DNA of 23,855 bases from RGIG4140 sp045635565 (lineage in GTDB: Bacteria > Pseudomonadota > Alphaproteobacteria > CAAHEQ01 > UBA3637), in NCBI GenBank assembly GCA_045635565.1, contig JAZTVX010000069.1, forward strand, positions 1-23,855, given 5' to 3'. The notes under the pieces are model-generated. The model saw only the letters and a program-made list of their open reading frames with translations, had not been told where the DNA came from and searched no databases. The position numbers and the translations under genes are program-made. This document shows positions 1-6,763 of the stretch, in pieces (the first letter of the stretch is position 1; every line of letters starts with the position of its first letter).

Positions 1-1
1 T

Positions 2-316
2 ATGGCTGACTGTGTAGGAGGCGAAGAAAAACCGGGTAAAAATGGTCACGTTTATTGTATCAGTAATCAAACAATGAACTGGTGGAGTGCATTTGCTTGG
101 TGTAAGGCTAACAAACGGCATCTGGCAACATTGGATGAAGCGTGTAATAATCAAAGTTGGTCGGGTGGTTGTACAAATATGAGTATTGGTATAAGTAAAA
201 GTGCGTGGACAGCGATAGCGTCAGGGGACAGTTCCGCCTATAACGTTTATCTTGATAGTGGTTATGTGAGCACGAGCACTCGAACCTCCAGCAACCTCTA
301 CGCCCTGTGTTATTAA
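2..316 (+). CDS. C-type-lectin-like C-terminal fragment (5' end outside window)
   Basis: This is an open frame of 104 codons running from the window edge to a TAA stop. The ATG at base 2 is probably an internal methionine, since no upstream sequence is visible to show a ribosome binding site, so I treat the gene as 5'-truncated. The visible part has six cysteines (4, 19, 34, 48, 57 and 103) and a segment around residues 19-45 (YC..., WW..A..WC, HLATL) that resembles the N-terminal half of a C-type lectin fold. The end, with its Ser/Thr-rich stretch followed by YALCY, would supply the last disulfide. In gut proteobacteria such domains are often carried at the C-terminus of surface or pilin-like proteins; that context cannot be seen here. 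Function is unknown; ligand binding or surface display is inference. A rho-independent terminator follows 33 bp downstream. Confidence 0.6.
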   Translation: MADCVGGEEKPGKNGHVYCISNQTMNWWSAFAWCKANKRHLATLDEACNNQSWSGGCTNMSIGISKSAWTAIASGDSSAYNVYLDSGYVSTSTRTSSNLYALCY

Positions 317-349
317 CCCCGCTTTTATAACACTCCTTTCAGGGATTTA

Positions 350-377
350 AATCCACCCGAATGGGTGGATTTTTTTG
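350..377 (+). terminator. Rho-independent terminator after the lectin-like gene
   Basis: A perfect 9-bp stem AATCCACCC / GGGTGGATT with loop GAAT is followed by a run of T. It lies 33 bp after the stop of the lectin-like fragment. A second hairpin (GTCCCTTTT 377-385 with AAAAAGGGAC up to 401) abuts it and may act as a backup. Confidence 0.85.
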
Positions 378-455
378 TCCCTTTTATTTAAAAAAAGGGA
401 CATATTTGTATCCGATTTAAGTCCTGTTTTTTACTGTCATGCTGACTGTCACCCC

Positions 456-564
456 TACCGTCATGCTGAACTTGTTTCAGCATCTCATGGAGTTATGGCA
501 AGGTGCTTTATCTCGAAAAGACCCTGAACCCAGTTCAGGGTGACGTAGAGGAGAGGCAGAGTGC
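456..564 (+). repeat. Composite palindromic repeat, left copy 1
   Basis: This 109-bp unit contains two hairpin modules. Module A is ATGCTGAA / TTCAGCAT around a CTTGT loop (about 464-484). Module B is ACCCTGAA / TTCAGGGT around CCCAG (about 521-541). A linker separates them. The unit recurs at 613-721 with five substitutions, and inverted at the right end of the window (about 23734-23830). It is noncoding; the small open frame crossing it is not credible. It resembles the intergenic palindromic repeats common in alphaproteobacterial genomes (general knowledge, not searched). Confidence 0.85.
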
Positions 565-612
565 TGTGTTGTTAAAAGACGCACTCACTTTTCGTTATGA
601 TGAACGTCACCC

Positions 613-721
613 TACCGTCATGCTGAACTTGTTTCAGCATCTTATGGAGTTATGGCAAGGTGCTTTGTCTCGAAAAGACCCTGAACCAAGTTCATGGTGA
701 CGTAGAGGAGAGGCAGGGTGC
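613..721 (+). repeat. Composite palindromic repeat, left copy 2
   Basis: This is a direct repeat of 456-564 with the same length and five substitutions. Module A is intact. Module B (about 678-698) has one arm changed from TTCAGGGT to TTCATGGT, which breaks a stem pair, so this half looks decayed. Copies 1 and 2 are offset by 157 bp, with 48 bp of unrelated sequence between them. Confidence 0.85.
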
Positions 722-803
722 ACTGTGGGCGTTTAAGGTATTGTATCAATGAAGTCTAATGCCATACTTTATTCGTTCTTTTAATAAGATTATCAAATCG
801 TGT

Positions 804-2072
804 TCACAATAATAATCCGGCAATAGCCGCCGATATATATGATGTCAATGTGCCACAAATCAACGCTTTATACCCCAATTTGGCAAGGTCTGTGCGTCGG
901 CTGGGTTCTAATTCACCGATACCCCCGATTTGCATGGCAATGGAACCGAAATTTGCAAATCCGCAAAGTGCAAATGATGCAATAATCATCGATTTTGATG
1001 ATAAGGGCGTTTCCAATCCGGTCATATGTAAATAAGCGATAAATTCATTGAAAACCAATTTTTCGCCCATCAATGAACCAACCGTAACAATTTCATGCGA
1101 TGGTACGCCTAATAAAAAAGCAAAACCGGCAAATAAAACGCCCAGCAATCCACTCAACGACAAGTTGGCAATGTCTAATACACCGATGGTATTCGGTACA
1201 TGTAATACATTTACCAAAAATGTTCCAAGTAATCCTAATCCATAATTAAACAAAGCAATTAAGGCAATCAATCCAATAATCATGGCAATAATGTTTAATG
1301 ATACCTTTAATCCGACACAAGCCCCTTGTGCAATTGAATCAATCAAGTTAACGGCTGTCTTATCATATTTTAAAGAAAATTCATCTTGTGTCACGGTTTT
1401 ATTTTCTTCCGGAAAAATAATTTTTGATACGACTATTGCCCCCGGTGCAGCCATGAAACTGGCGGCTAACAGATATTCAGCAGGTACGCCCATACCGATA
1501 TACACAGCCATAATTCCACCCGAAATACATGCCAAAGAACCTGACATGGATGATAATAATTGTGATAAAGTCATCTTTTTGAGATGGGGTTGAATCAACA
1601 TTTGTGCTTCGACTTGACCGATAAAGGCACTGGCAATATTGGACATGGCTTCGGCCCCGGTTATGTTCATCAACCGATACATCCCTTTGCCTAAAAATAA
1701 AATTATACGTTGCATAATCCCCCAGTAATACAAAATATTAACGAGAACCATGACAAAAATCAAAACGGGAATTAACGTTAAAGCAAAAATAAAATCAGCC
1801 CCACTACCCAATACATCAACTAATTTTTCCGGTCGGTCTGTTAAAAAACCAAAAACAAAATTTCCACCTTCGGTCGCAAAATTTAAAATTTTTTGAATGC
1901 CACCACCCAATGCCGCAAAAATGGTTTTTCCGATGTGTGTTTTTAGCACAAAAAACGCAATGGAAAATTGCAAAATCAAGCCGACAATAATTGTGCGATA
2001 ATTGATGTTTTTTCTGTTGTTGGATAATAAAACACACAGCCCTAAAATAAAAATAATTCCGATGATACCCAT
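804..2072 (-). CDS. nupC: NupC-family concentrative nucleoside transporter
   Basis: This 422-aa polytopic inner-membrane protein of the CNT family should import nucleosides by cation symport. Family landmarks are clear. There is a GQVEAQMLI segment in the position of the G-Q-T-E-A-P substrate loop (Q153, V154, E155). Further on come the GSLMGEKLVFNEFIAY motif and the C-terminal CGFANFGSIAMQIGGIG segment followed by R-x-D-L-A-K-L-G. Length is normal for bacterial CNTs. The substrate-loop Thr and Pro usual in the family are Val and Gln here, so specificity may differ. The start is supported by GGGG seven bases upstream of ATG. A strong candidate promoter lies at 2103-2130. It is transcribed divergently from the adenosine-kinase-like gene, which fits a joint role in nucleoside salvage. 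Which nucleosides it carries cannot be told from sequence. Confidence 0.93.
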   Translation of the reverse strand: MGIIGIIFILGLCVLLSNNRKNINYRTIIVGLILQFSIAFFVLKTHIGKTIFAALGGGIQKILNFATEGGNFVFGFLTDRPEKLVDVLGSGADFIFALTLIPVLIFVMVLVNILYYWGIMQRIILFLGKGMYRLMNITGAEAMSNIASAFIGQVEAQMLIQPHLKKMTLSQLLSSMSGSLACISGGIMAVYIGMGVPAEYLLAASFMAAPGAIVVSKIIFPEENKTVTQDEFSLKYDKTAVNLIDSIAQGACVGLKVSLNIIAMIIGLIALIALFNYGLGLLGTFLVNVLHVPNTIGVLDIANLSLSGLLGVLFAGFAFLLGVPSHEIVTVGSLMGEKLVFNEFIAYLHMTGLETPLSSKSMIIASFALCGFANFGSIAMQIGGIGELEPSRRTDLAKLGYKALICGTLTSYISAAIAGLLL

Positions 2073-2102
2073 TTTGTTACCCCATATTCTTTACATGAAC
2101 AT

Positions 2103-2130
2103 ATTGTATTATTTTTTGTATTTAAGTCAA
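2103..2130 (-). promoter_or_regulatory. Sigma70-type promoter for nupC
   Basis: Read on the minus strand: -35 TTGACT (2130-2125), 16-bp spacer, -10 TACAAT (2108-2103). It lies 31 bp upstream of the nupC start codon. Assigned by pattern only. Confidence 0.6.
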
Positions 2131-2163
2131 TTAAAAAGAAGAAACGAAAAAGATAAATTTTTG

Positions 2164-2193
2164 TTGGACATTTGACGAAATGTCGTTCATAAT
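2164..2193 (+). promoter_or_regulatory. Candidate promoter with embedded operator-like dyad (adenosine-kinase-like gene)
   Basis: -35 TTGGAC (2164-2169), 18-bp spacer and -10 CATAAT (2188-2193) precede the kinase start by 26 bp. The spacer contains a perfect inverted repeat, GACATTT / AAATGTC around GACG (2167-2184). It begins inside the -35 element and ends 3 bp before the -10. A repressor bound there would block polymerase. The dyad is plain sequence; the operator role is inference. Confidence 0.5.
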
Positions 2194-2219
2194 GATTACC
2201 ATAAAAAAAGGAAAAAAAT

Positions 2220-3143
2220 ATGTTGGATATATTGGCAGTCGGCGATGCAATTGTTGATAAAGTGATTTCGTTTGATGAAACGGATGTTGTTATGAACAAA
2301 ATATTGCCTGTAAAAGGATTGTTTTTTGTTGCGTCTGATGAAGAACACGCCTATTTGCGAAATAAACCTGCGTTGTCATATTATGCCGGCGGTTCTGCCG
2401 CAAATACAGTCAGAAATATGGCATTGCTTGGTCAAAAGACCGGTTTTATCGGTATGGCAGGTCATGATGCAGATGGTTCTTTTTTTGAAAAAAGTTTAGT
2501 GGATTATGGTGTTCGGTCATATTTACTGAAAACAACTCAAAATAAAACAGGTTGTAGTGTTGTTATGGTTCATTCGGATAAAGACAGAACTCAATGTGCT
2601 AAAGGTTGTGCTTCCGAGTTGTTGGTTATTCAAGATGTTAAAGACGAATATTTAAAAAATGCGTATTCTGTTTTAACGGAAGGATATATGCTGAACCGGT
2701 GTCCCGATTTGGTGGAAAATGTTATATGTCGGGCTAACAAATATGGTGTTAAAAATTATTTGACTTTATCAGATGTACACTGCGTACAAAATAAACGTGA
2801 TTTAATCATCAAATTATTGCCCTATATTGATATTTTGTTTGGGAATAAATATGAAATGCAGGCTTTGGATATTGATGTTTCTATGATGAATGGTACTTTA
2901 TTTGTTAAAACATGTGGTCAAAACGGTGTGCATGTTTTTTCAAAAAATCAGCATGCGTTTTTTCCCGTATCGCCATTGGATACATTTGTAAATACAAATG
3001 GGGCAGGAGATGGTTTTGCTGCCGGTTTTTTAACGGCATTTCATCAACGCAAGTCAATGCAAGCATGTGTTGATTTAGGGCATGTTGTGGCATGTGGGGT
3101 ATTAAAAACGGATTTAAGTTACTTGCCGGAGCGTTTAAAATGA
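2220..3143 (+). CDS. PfkB-family kinase, adenosine-kinase-like
   Basis: This 307-aa ribokinase/PfkB-fold protein probably phosphorylates adenosine or a related nucleoside with ATP in the cytoplasm. Evidence: an N-terminal L-A-V-G-D-A-I-V-D strand, the GGSAANTVRNMALLG substrate-side signature, and the C-terminal NTNGAGDGFAAGF signature, where the GAGD anion hole and catalytic base fall at residues 261-264 (D264). The first Asp of the usual D-T-x-G-A-G-D is Asn. The central TLSDVHCV...DILFGNKYEMQAL stretch is the pattern I associate with alphaproteobacterial adenosine kinases rather than sugar kinases. Start: ATG preceded by AGGA and an A-rich spacer. Its stop overlaps the start of the next gene (ATGA), so the two are almost certainly co-transcribed and translationally coupled. 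Divergence from nupC supports a nucleoside substrate; a sugar kinase remains possible. Confidence 0.85.
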   Translation: MLDILAVGDAIVDKVISFDETDVVMNKILPVKGLFFVASDEEHAYLRNKPALSYYAGGSAANTVRNMALLGQKTGFIGMAGHDADGSFFEKSLVDYGVRSYLLKTTQNKTGCSVVMVHSDKDRTQCAKGCASELLVIQDVKDEYLKNAYSVLTEGYMLNRCPDLVENVICRANKYGVKNYLTLSDVHCVQNKRDLIIKLLPYIDILFGNKYEMQALDIDVSMMNGTLFVKTCGQNGVHVFSKNQHAFFPVSPLDTFVNTNGAGDGFAAGFLTAFHQRKSMQACVDLGHVVACGVLKTDLSYLPERLK

Positions 3144-3988
3144 TTGAAAAAATAACTTTTGATAGTGGTGTACAAGGCAAAAATATATTGATTTTAGGGG
3201 CTGTTCATGGCAATGAAGTAGCCGGACCAAATGCTATTTTTAAAGTGATTGATGATATACAATCATATCATTTGAACTTGGTAAGCGGGCGTCTTACCTT
3301 TGTCCCTATTTGTAATTTAAATGCTTATCGGAACGATGTTCGTCAAATTGATGAAAATTTGAATCGAGTGATATGTTATCATGAAAATCCGACAACATAT
3401 GAACAATGTTTAGCCAATGAAATTGCAACGTTAGTCGAACAACATGATATATTGTTGGATTTGCATTCAACTCATTGCAAAGGGGATGTTCCGTTTGTTT
3501 TTTGTGATTATCCGACACCGGAAAATTTAAGTTTGATTGAAGCCATCAATGTTGATTATGTTTTGTTGGGATGGCCACAGATTTATGACGGACAAACAGA
3601 TATTTCGGATTATTCAACGGAACGATGGGCTCACGAATGTCAAAAAACAGGTGTGACACTGGAATGTGGTTATCATAAAGAGCCCAAAGCGACGGATGTT
3701 GCATATAATGCCATTATAAACACGATGATAAAATATCATATTGTTGATGGCAAAGTGAATGACTTGCCATCTAAAACAGCCATTCGTTTAACGGAATATG
3801 TGGTTAAAAAGAAAAGAGGACGGTTGTGTCAGGAGTATAAGCATTTGGATGCTGTGTCAAAAGGTCAAAAAATTGCTGAATATGATGACGGAGAAATTTT
3901 AACGGCTCCACAAGATGGTTATATCTTATTGCCCAATATGTCTGCCGATATTGGATCAGAATGGTATTATTTAGGGATAAAAGAGTAG
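3140..3988 (+). CDS. Succinylglutamate desuccinylase/aspartoacylase-family metallohydrolase
   Basis: This is a 282-aa predicted cytoplasmic zinc amidohydrolase of the M14-like AstE/AspA family. Zinc ligands are H23 and E26 in GAVHGNEVAG, and H109 in LLDLHST. The D-E-N-L-N-R motif (71-76) provides substrate-binding Arg. T-L-E-C-G-Y (E175) carries the likely catalytic glutamate. I start it at 3140 rather than at an in-frame ATG at 3092. The 3140 ATG gives the classic ATGA overlap with the kinase stop, and homology begins right after it; the longer form would add 16 residues inside the kinase frame. Family members remove acyl groups from N-acylated amino acids. The real substrate is unknown, and pairing with a nucleoside kinase is unusual. 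It ends 2 bp before the stop of the convergent LRR gene, with no terminator between them. Confidence 0.87.
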   Translation: MIEKITFDSGVQGKNILILGAVHGNEVAGPNAIFKVIDDIQSYHLNLVSGRLTFVPICNLNAYRNDVRQIDENLNRVICYHENPTTYEQCLANEIATLVEQHDILLDLHSTHCKGDVPFVFCDYPTPENLSLIEAINVDYVLLGWPQIYDGQTDISDYSTERWAHECQKTGVTLECGYHKEPKATDVAYNAIINTMIKYHIVDGKVNDLPSKTAIRLTEYVVKKKRGRLCQEYKHLDAVSKGQKIAEYDDGEILTAPQDGYILLPNMSADIGSEWYYLGIKE

Positions 3989-3990
3989 GG

Positions 3991-5796
3991 CTATTGCCTC
4001 TCATCATGTTGTGTTTTTGGGAAAAACACAAATTTACGACGAATGTCCTGTGAGGCAAGCCATATCGGTTTGTCTCTTAGATAAACGCCGTTTTTGCAAT
4101 CAAACCGTTCTAATGACGGTAATTGTTGCAGATCTGGTATCTTGGGTAATTCCGGTGCATAAATGTATCGCAATCGTCGATTGTTACAGACTGATGTACA
4201 ACGTGGTAGTGATTGCAGTTCAGGGAAAGACAATTCTTCAATCATGTCACAATTAACAATGCAATTGCAATCAATATGTATTAAATGGGGAAAATCCATT
4301 CTTTCCAAACTCGAACAGCGAATCAGATTGGCATTTTCGATGCGTCGAATGCCATGACCCGATATTTCTTGAAGGAAAAACATATCCATCAATAACATTG
4401 GTTCAATGACGGTAATACTGTCCAAAAAATGAATACCGATTAAGTGGTTGTTTTGAAATTTTAAAAATGGTTTATTATTCGCATAAATAGTGCATTCGTT
4501 TTCCGTTTCGGATACATTCAAATGATCAATGCTATGTGTATGGCGTTTGAGAAATTGATATAATTTAAGTGGTAAAATACCTTGCGAGATAAGTTCATGG
4601 GTATTTGTGTTAATCCCAATGCCTAAAACAAAGTAAATACCTTGTTTCTTTAACAAAGGAGCATCTATTTTGGCGGATATACCTTTAAAACAATTACTGC
4701 CTATTTGTTCACAACGAGGTAAGTGAATAAAGGATAATTGTGGGCAATTCGATAAACTGTCAGTACCGAGTTTCACAACAGAATATCCGTGTAATTCTTC
4801 AATATGTGGATGATGACTTAACAGCGAATCAACATTGTCTGTTCTTCTTAAATGTAGTGTTTTTAATACTCCGTTTTGAATGGATAAAATTTCTTTGGTA
4901 TCAACAAGTAAGACATGACGAGTTCCCTGTTTTTGAATTTGCCATACGTTACCGATTGTTTCTGCTTGAAGTATTGGCAAAAGTGGAGAAGAACTGTTTG
5001 ACGGATTTAAAATTTGTCTGTTTTTTAAATCAAAAATAAATTCATCAACAATAATTTGAGAATCTGTATCAATCGGATAAACGATGCCGTCTTTGAAATA
5101 AAAGGTGTTGCCGATAAAATAGTTATTTATTTCATGTTCATATTTATATAAACTCCCATTATGATAAAGAAAACCATCCGGTGTTCGAACATGATGAACC
5201 GTGAAATCAACTTCAAAATAATTTTGTAAGGCGTGAGACAGCCCTGGGATAATATTATCAGGGTTAGCATTAAAGGTATTGTCGCAAGACGGAACACTGT
5301 GATTGTAGCGATTGGTAATTTTAATGAAACCACCCGTTTTTAAAATTTGAATGGAAATAACGGAAGTACCGTATATATCTTCTCGCACCTCTTTGTTTTT
5401 AAAATCGGAACGGTTGAGTTTTTCGGCTCCTTCTTTAATAGCATGGATAATATAATATCTTTTAAAACGGTTAGAATCAGTAAACGTGCATAATTCCTCT
5501 CCCTCGGCAAAATAGGGAGCAATTGCATTTTGTTTCTCAAGCGTGTCGGCATAAAATGCCCGATAGCCAGCTCTTTGTAGCAAAATAAACGGATCTATTG
5601 TATCAGCACGTCGGCTTTGTTGTGTGGTTTTAAGACTTTCTAAAAAACGAAGTAATGGTAACGGATTGCGTCCGGCATACCTTAAAACCATCGGTAAGTT
5701 ATCAATATTAAAAATATTGCTGTCATAGTTGCGAATGGCTTGTGCAAATGCTTCACCATTTTGTCTTTTGATAATATCATACATTGATTTTGGCAT
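3991..5796 (-). CDS. Leucine-rich-repeat (BspA-like) protein, function unknown
   Basis: This is a 601-aa protein without signal peptide or membrane segment. I chose ATG 5796 instead of an ATG 60 bp further upstream. GAGGTG sits five bases before it, a candidate promoter lies just upstream at 5813-5841, and the upstream extension would cross that promoter. The N-terminal part (MPKSMYDIIKRQNGEAFA...) is charged and helical and I cannot assign it. Two clusters of irregular leucine-rich repeats are visible, about residues 320-370 (IEELHGYSVVKLG.., LSFIHLPRCEQIG) and 485-570 (RRIENA.LIRCSSLERMDFP.LIHI, IEELSFPELQSLP). They are of the BspA/LRR_5 type, with N-C-P or R-C-S turns rather than canonical LRRs. 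LRR_5 proteins usually mediate protein-protein or host contact; cytoplasmic effector or scaffold roles are both open. Confidence 0.75.
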   Translation of the reverse strand: MPKSMYDIIKRQNGEAFAQAIRNYDSNIFNIDNLPMVLRYAGRNPLPLLRFLESLKTTQQSRRADTIDPFILLQRAGYRAFYADTLEKQNAIAPYFAEGEELCTFTDSNRFKRYYIIHAIKEGAEKLNRSDFKNKEVREDIYGTSVISIQILKTGGFIKITNRYNHSVPSCDNTFNANPDNIIPGLSHALQNYFEVDFTVHHVRTPDGFLYHNGSLYKYEHEINNYFIGNTFYFKDGIVYPIDTDSQIIVDEFIFDLKNRQILNPSNSSSPLLPILQAETIGNVWQIQKQGTRHVLLVDTKEILSIQNGVLKTLHLRRTDNVDSLLSHHPHIEELHGYSVVKLGTDSLSNCPQLSFIHLPRCEQIGSNCFKGISAKIDAPLLKKQGIYFVLGIGINTNTHELISQGILPLKLYQFLKRHTHSIDHLNVSETENECTIYANNKPFLKFQNNHLIGIHFLDSITVIEPMLLMDMFFLQEISGHGIRRIENANLIRCSSLERMDFPHLIHIDCNCIVNCDMIEELSFPELQSLPRCTSVCNNRRLRYIYAPELPKIPDLQQLPSLERFDCKNGVYLRDKPIWLASQDIRRKFVFFPKTQHDERQ

Positions 5797-5812
5797 AATC
5801 ACCTCTGCACCA

Positions 5813-5841
5813 AGAATATCACAAAATCTGCTATTTGTAAA
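5813..5841 (-). promoter_or_regulatory. Sigma70-type promoter for the LRR gene
   Basis: Minus strand: -35 TTTACA (5841-5836), 17-bp spacer, -10 TATTCT (5818-5813). Initiation near 5806 would leave a leader of only about 10 nt, with the GAGGTG ribosome binding site at its very 5' end. Confidence 0.5.
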
Positions 5842-5876
5842 GGAAAACAAGCACAATGACTGTTGTGTTTCGGTAT

Positions 5877-5913
5877 AATCAAAACAGACAGAAATTATCT
5901 GCCTGTTTTGATT
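5877..5913 (-). terminator. Terminator of the MORN-repeat gene
   Basis: Sixteen-base arms (5877-5892 and 5898-5913) flank the loop AATTA. One position is mismatched on the plus strand but reads as a G·U pair in the minus-strand transcript, which favours action on the gene ending at 5928. The stem base is AATCAAAACAG / CTGTTTTGATT. Confidence 0.7.
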
Positions 5914-5927
5914 TCTATGATATTGTG

Positions 5928-6593
5928 TTACATAACTTCTTTTTGTTGTTTTAAGCCGTTTTGATGACTTTCTAAAAGTGATTGAGTCATTTTTGTTTTT
6001 GTATTGTTATGATATTCGTAACCGGCAACAGCAATGCTGTTTTGGAACAAAATTTCCATTTTTAATTGTCCGTCTTTCAGATAAGTACGGGCAATGCCGT
6101 TTGGGCGACCGTTTTGGTAAATGGCTTCACTTTCCAAAGTGCCGTTGTCATAGTATGTTTTTGCAATACCTTCCGGTTTTCCGTTTTTATAAACAATTTC
6201 ACTTTCCAGTTTTCCGTTGAGATGAAATGTTTTAGCTAAACCTTCTTGTTTCCCGTCCTTGTAGTACCATTCGCCGTGCATGTTACCGTTTCGGTAATAC
6301 CCTTTCAGAAATTCTTTTCCGTCTTTGATATAGCCTTCCGTTCGAATTTTTCCGTTTTTGTAATATGTCTTTGTTAAGCCTTCCCGTTTACCATTATTAT
6401 AGTATCCGATTTTTTTTAAATTGCCGTTTGGATAATAGAATTTGACAATGCCGGTAATCGGTTGATTGTTGGTATCACATAAAGATTCATTGGCACATGG
6501 TTGAACGTCATCACCCGTATATGTATTGGCAAAAACAGGTGTATTCCACATGATAACAGAATTTAACAAAAGTACAAGTGCTAATTTTTTCAT
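5928..6593 (-). CDS. Secreted MORN-variant / YwqK-like repeat protein
   Basis: This 221-aa protein opens with a signal peptide (KKLALVLLL...PVFA, cleavage expected before NTYTG at about residue 22). Seven or so repeats of 20-23 residues follow, of the form Y-Y-x-N-G-x-L-x-x-E-x-x-Y-x-N-G-K-x-x-G (about residues 48-195). These are the MORN_2 units found in proteins annotated as YwqK-family antitoxins. No toxin partner is next to it and it is exported, so I read it as a periplasmic or surface beta-repeat protein rather than an antitoxin. Two ATGs are adjacent; the second (6593) lies six bases from GGGAG and the first only three, so I prefer the second. A strong promoter (6615-6643) and its own terminator make it monocistronic. 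Confidence 0.8.
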   Translation of the reverse strand: MKKLALVLLLNSVIMWNTPVFANTYTGDDVQPCANESLCDTNNQPITGIVKFYYPNGNLKKIGYYNNGKREGLTKTYYKNGKIRTEGYIKDGKEFLKGYYRNGNMHGEWYYKDGKQEGLAKTFHLNGKLESEIVYKNGKPEGIAKTYYDNGTLESEAIYQNGRPNGIARTYLKDGQLKMEILFQNSIAVAGYEYHNNTKTKMTQSLLESHQNGLKQQKEVM

Positions 6594-6598
6594 CATAT

Positions 6599-6613
6599 TC
6601 TCCCTTTGGGAGA
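6599..6613. promoter_or_regulatory. Short dyad over the start region of the MORN-repeat gene
   Basis: A perfect inverted repeat TCTCCC-TTT-GGGAGA covers the ribosome binding site and the predicted transcription start. If transcription starts near 6607, only half the dyad is in the mRNA, so a DNA operator is more plausible than an RBS-sequestering hairpin. Confidence 0.4.
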
Positions 6614-6614
6614 G

Positions 6615-6643
6615 ATTTTAAGTTTTATTGTCAGGTCTGTCAA
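6615..6643 (-). promoter_or_regulatory. Strong sigma70-type promoter for the MORN-repeat gene
   Basis: Minus strand: consensus -35 TTGACA (6643-6638), exactly 17-bp spacer, -10 TAAAAT (6620-6615). It is among the best promoter matches in the window. Confidence 0.75.
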
Positions 6644-6715
6644 GTCTTATTTGTTATTTTAAACAGGGTTTTTGATAACTCGATTATTTGTTTCACTTTT
6701 TGACATATTTGAAAC

Positions 6716-6742
6716 AAAAAAAACAGGACGATGTGTCCTGTT
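6716..6742 (-). terminator. Terminator of the OmpA/Pal-like gene
   Basis: An 8-bp perfect stem AACAGGAC / GTCCTGTT with loop GATGT (6722-6742) is flanked by A's on the plus strand. In the minus-strand transcript these give a long U tract. It lies 22 bp after the stop at 6764, and may also act bidirectionally. Confidence 0.85.
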
Positions 6743-6763
6743 TTTGTGTCATAACCTTTGTGT

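Noticed and set aside
2..316. Possible variable protein of a diversity-generating retroelement
   Set aside because: The C-type-lectin-like end is suggestive, but no reverse transcriptase or template repeat was seen in the window and no adenine-biased variable region can be shown.
503..700. 65-codon open frame on the plus strand
   Set aside because: It lies within the palindromic repeat copies, has no ribosome binding site, and its translation is just the repeat read through.
456..721. CRISPR-like array
   Set aside because: Only two widely spaced 109-bp palindromic units with no regular short spacers and no cas genes.
5928..6593. YwqK antitoxin of a toxin-antitoxin pair
   Set aside because: It has a signal peptide, its own promoter and terminator, and no adjacent small toxin gene.
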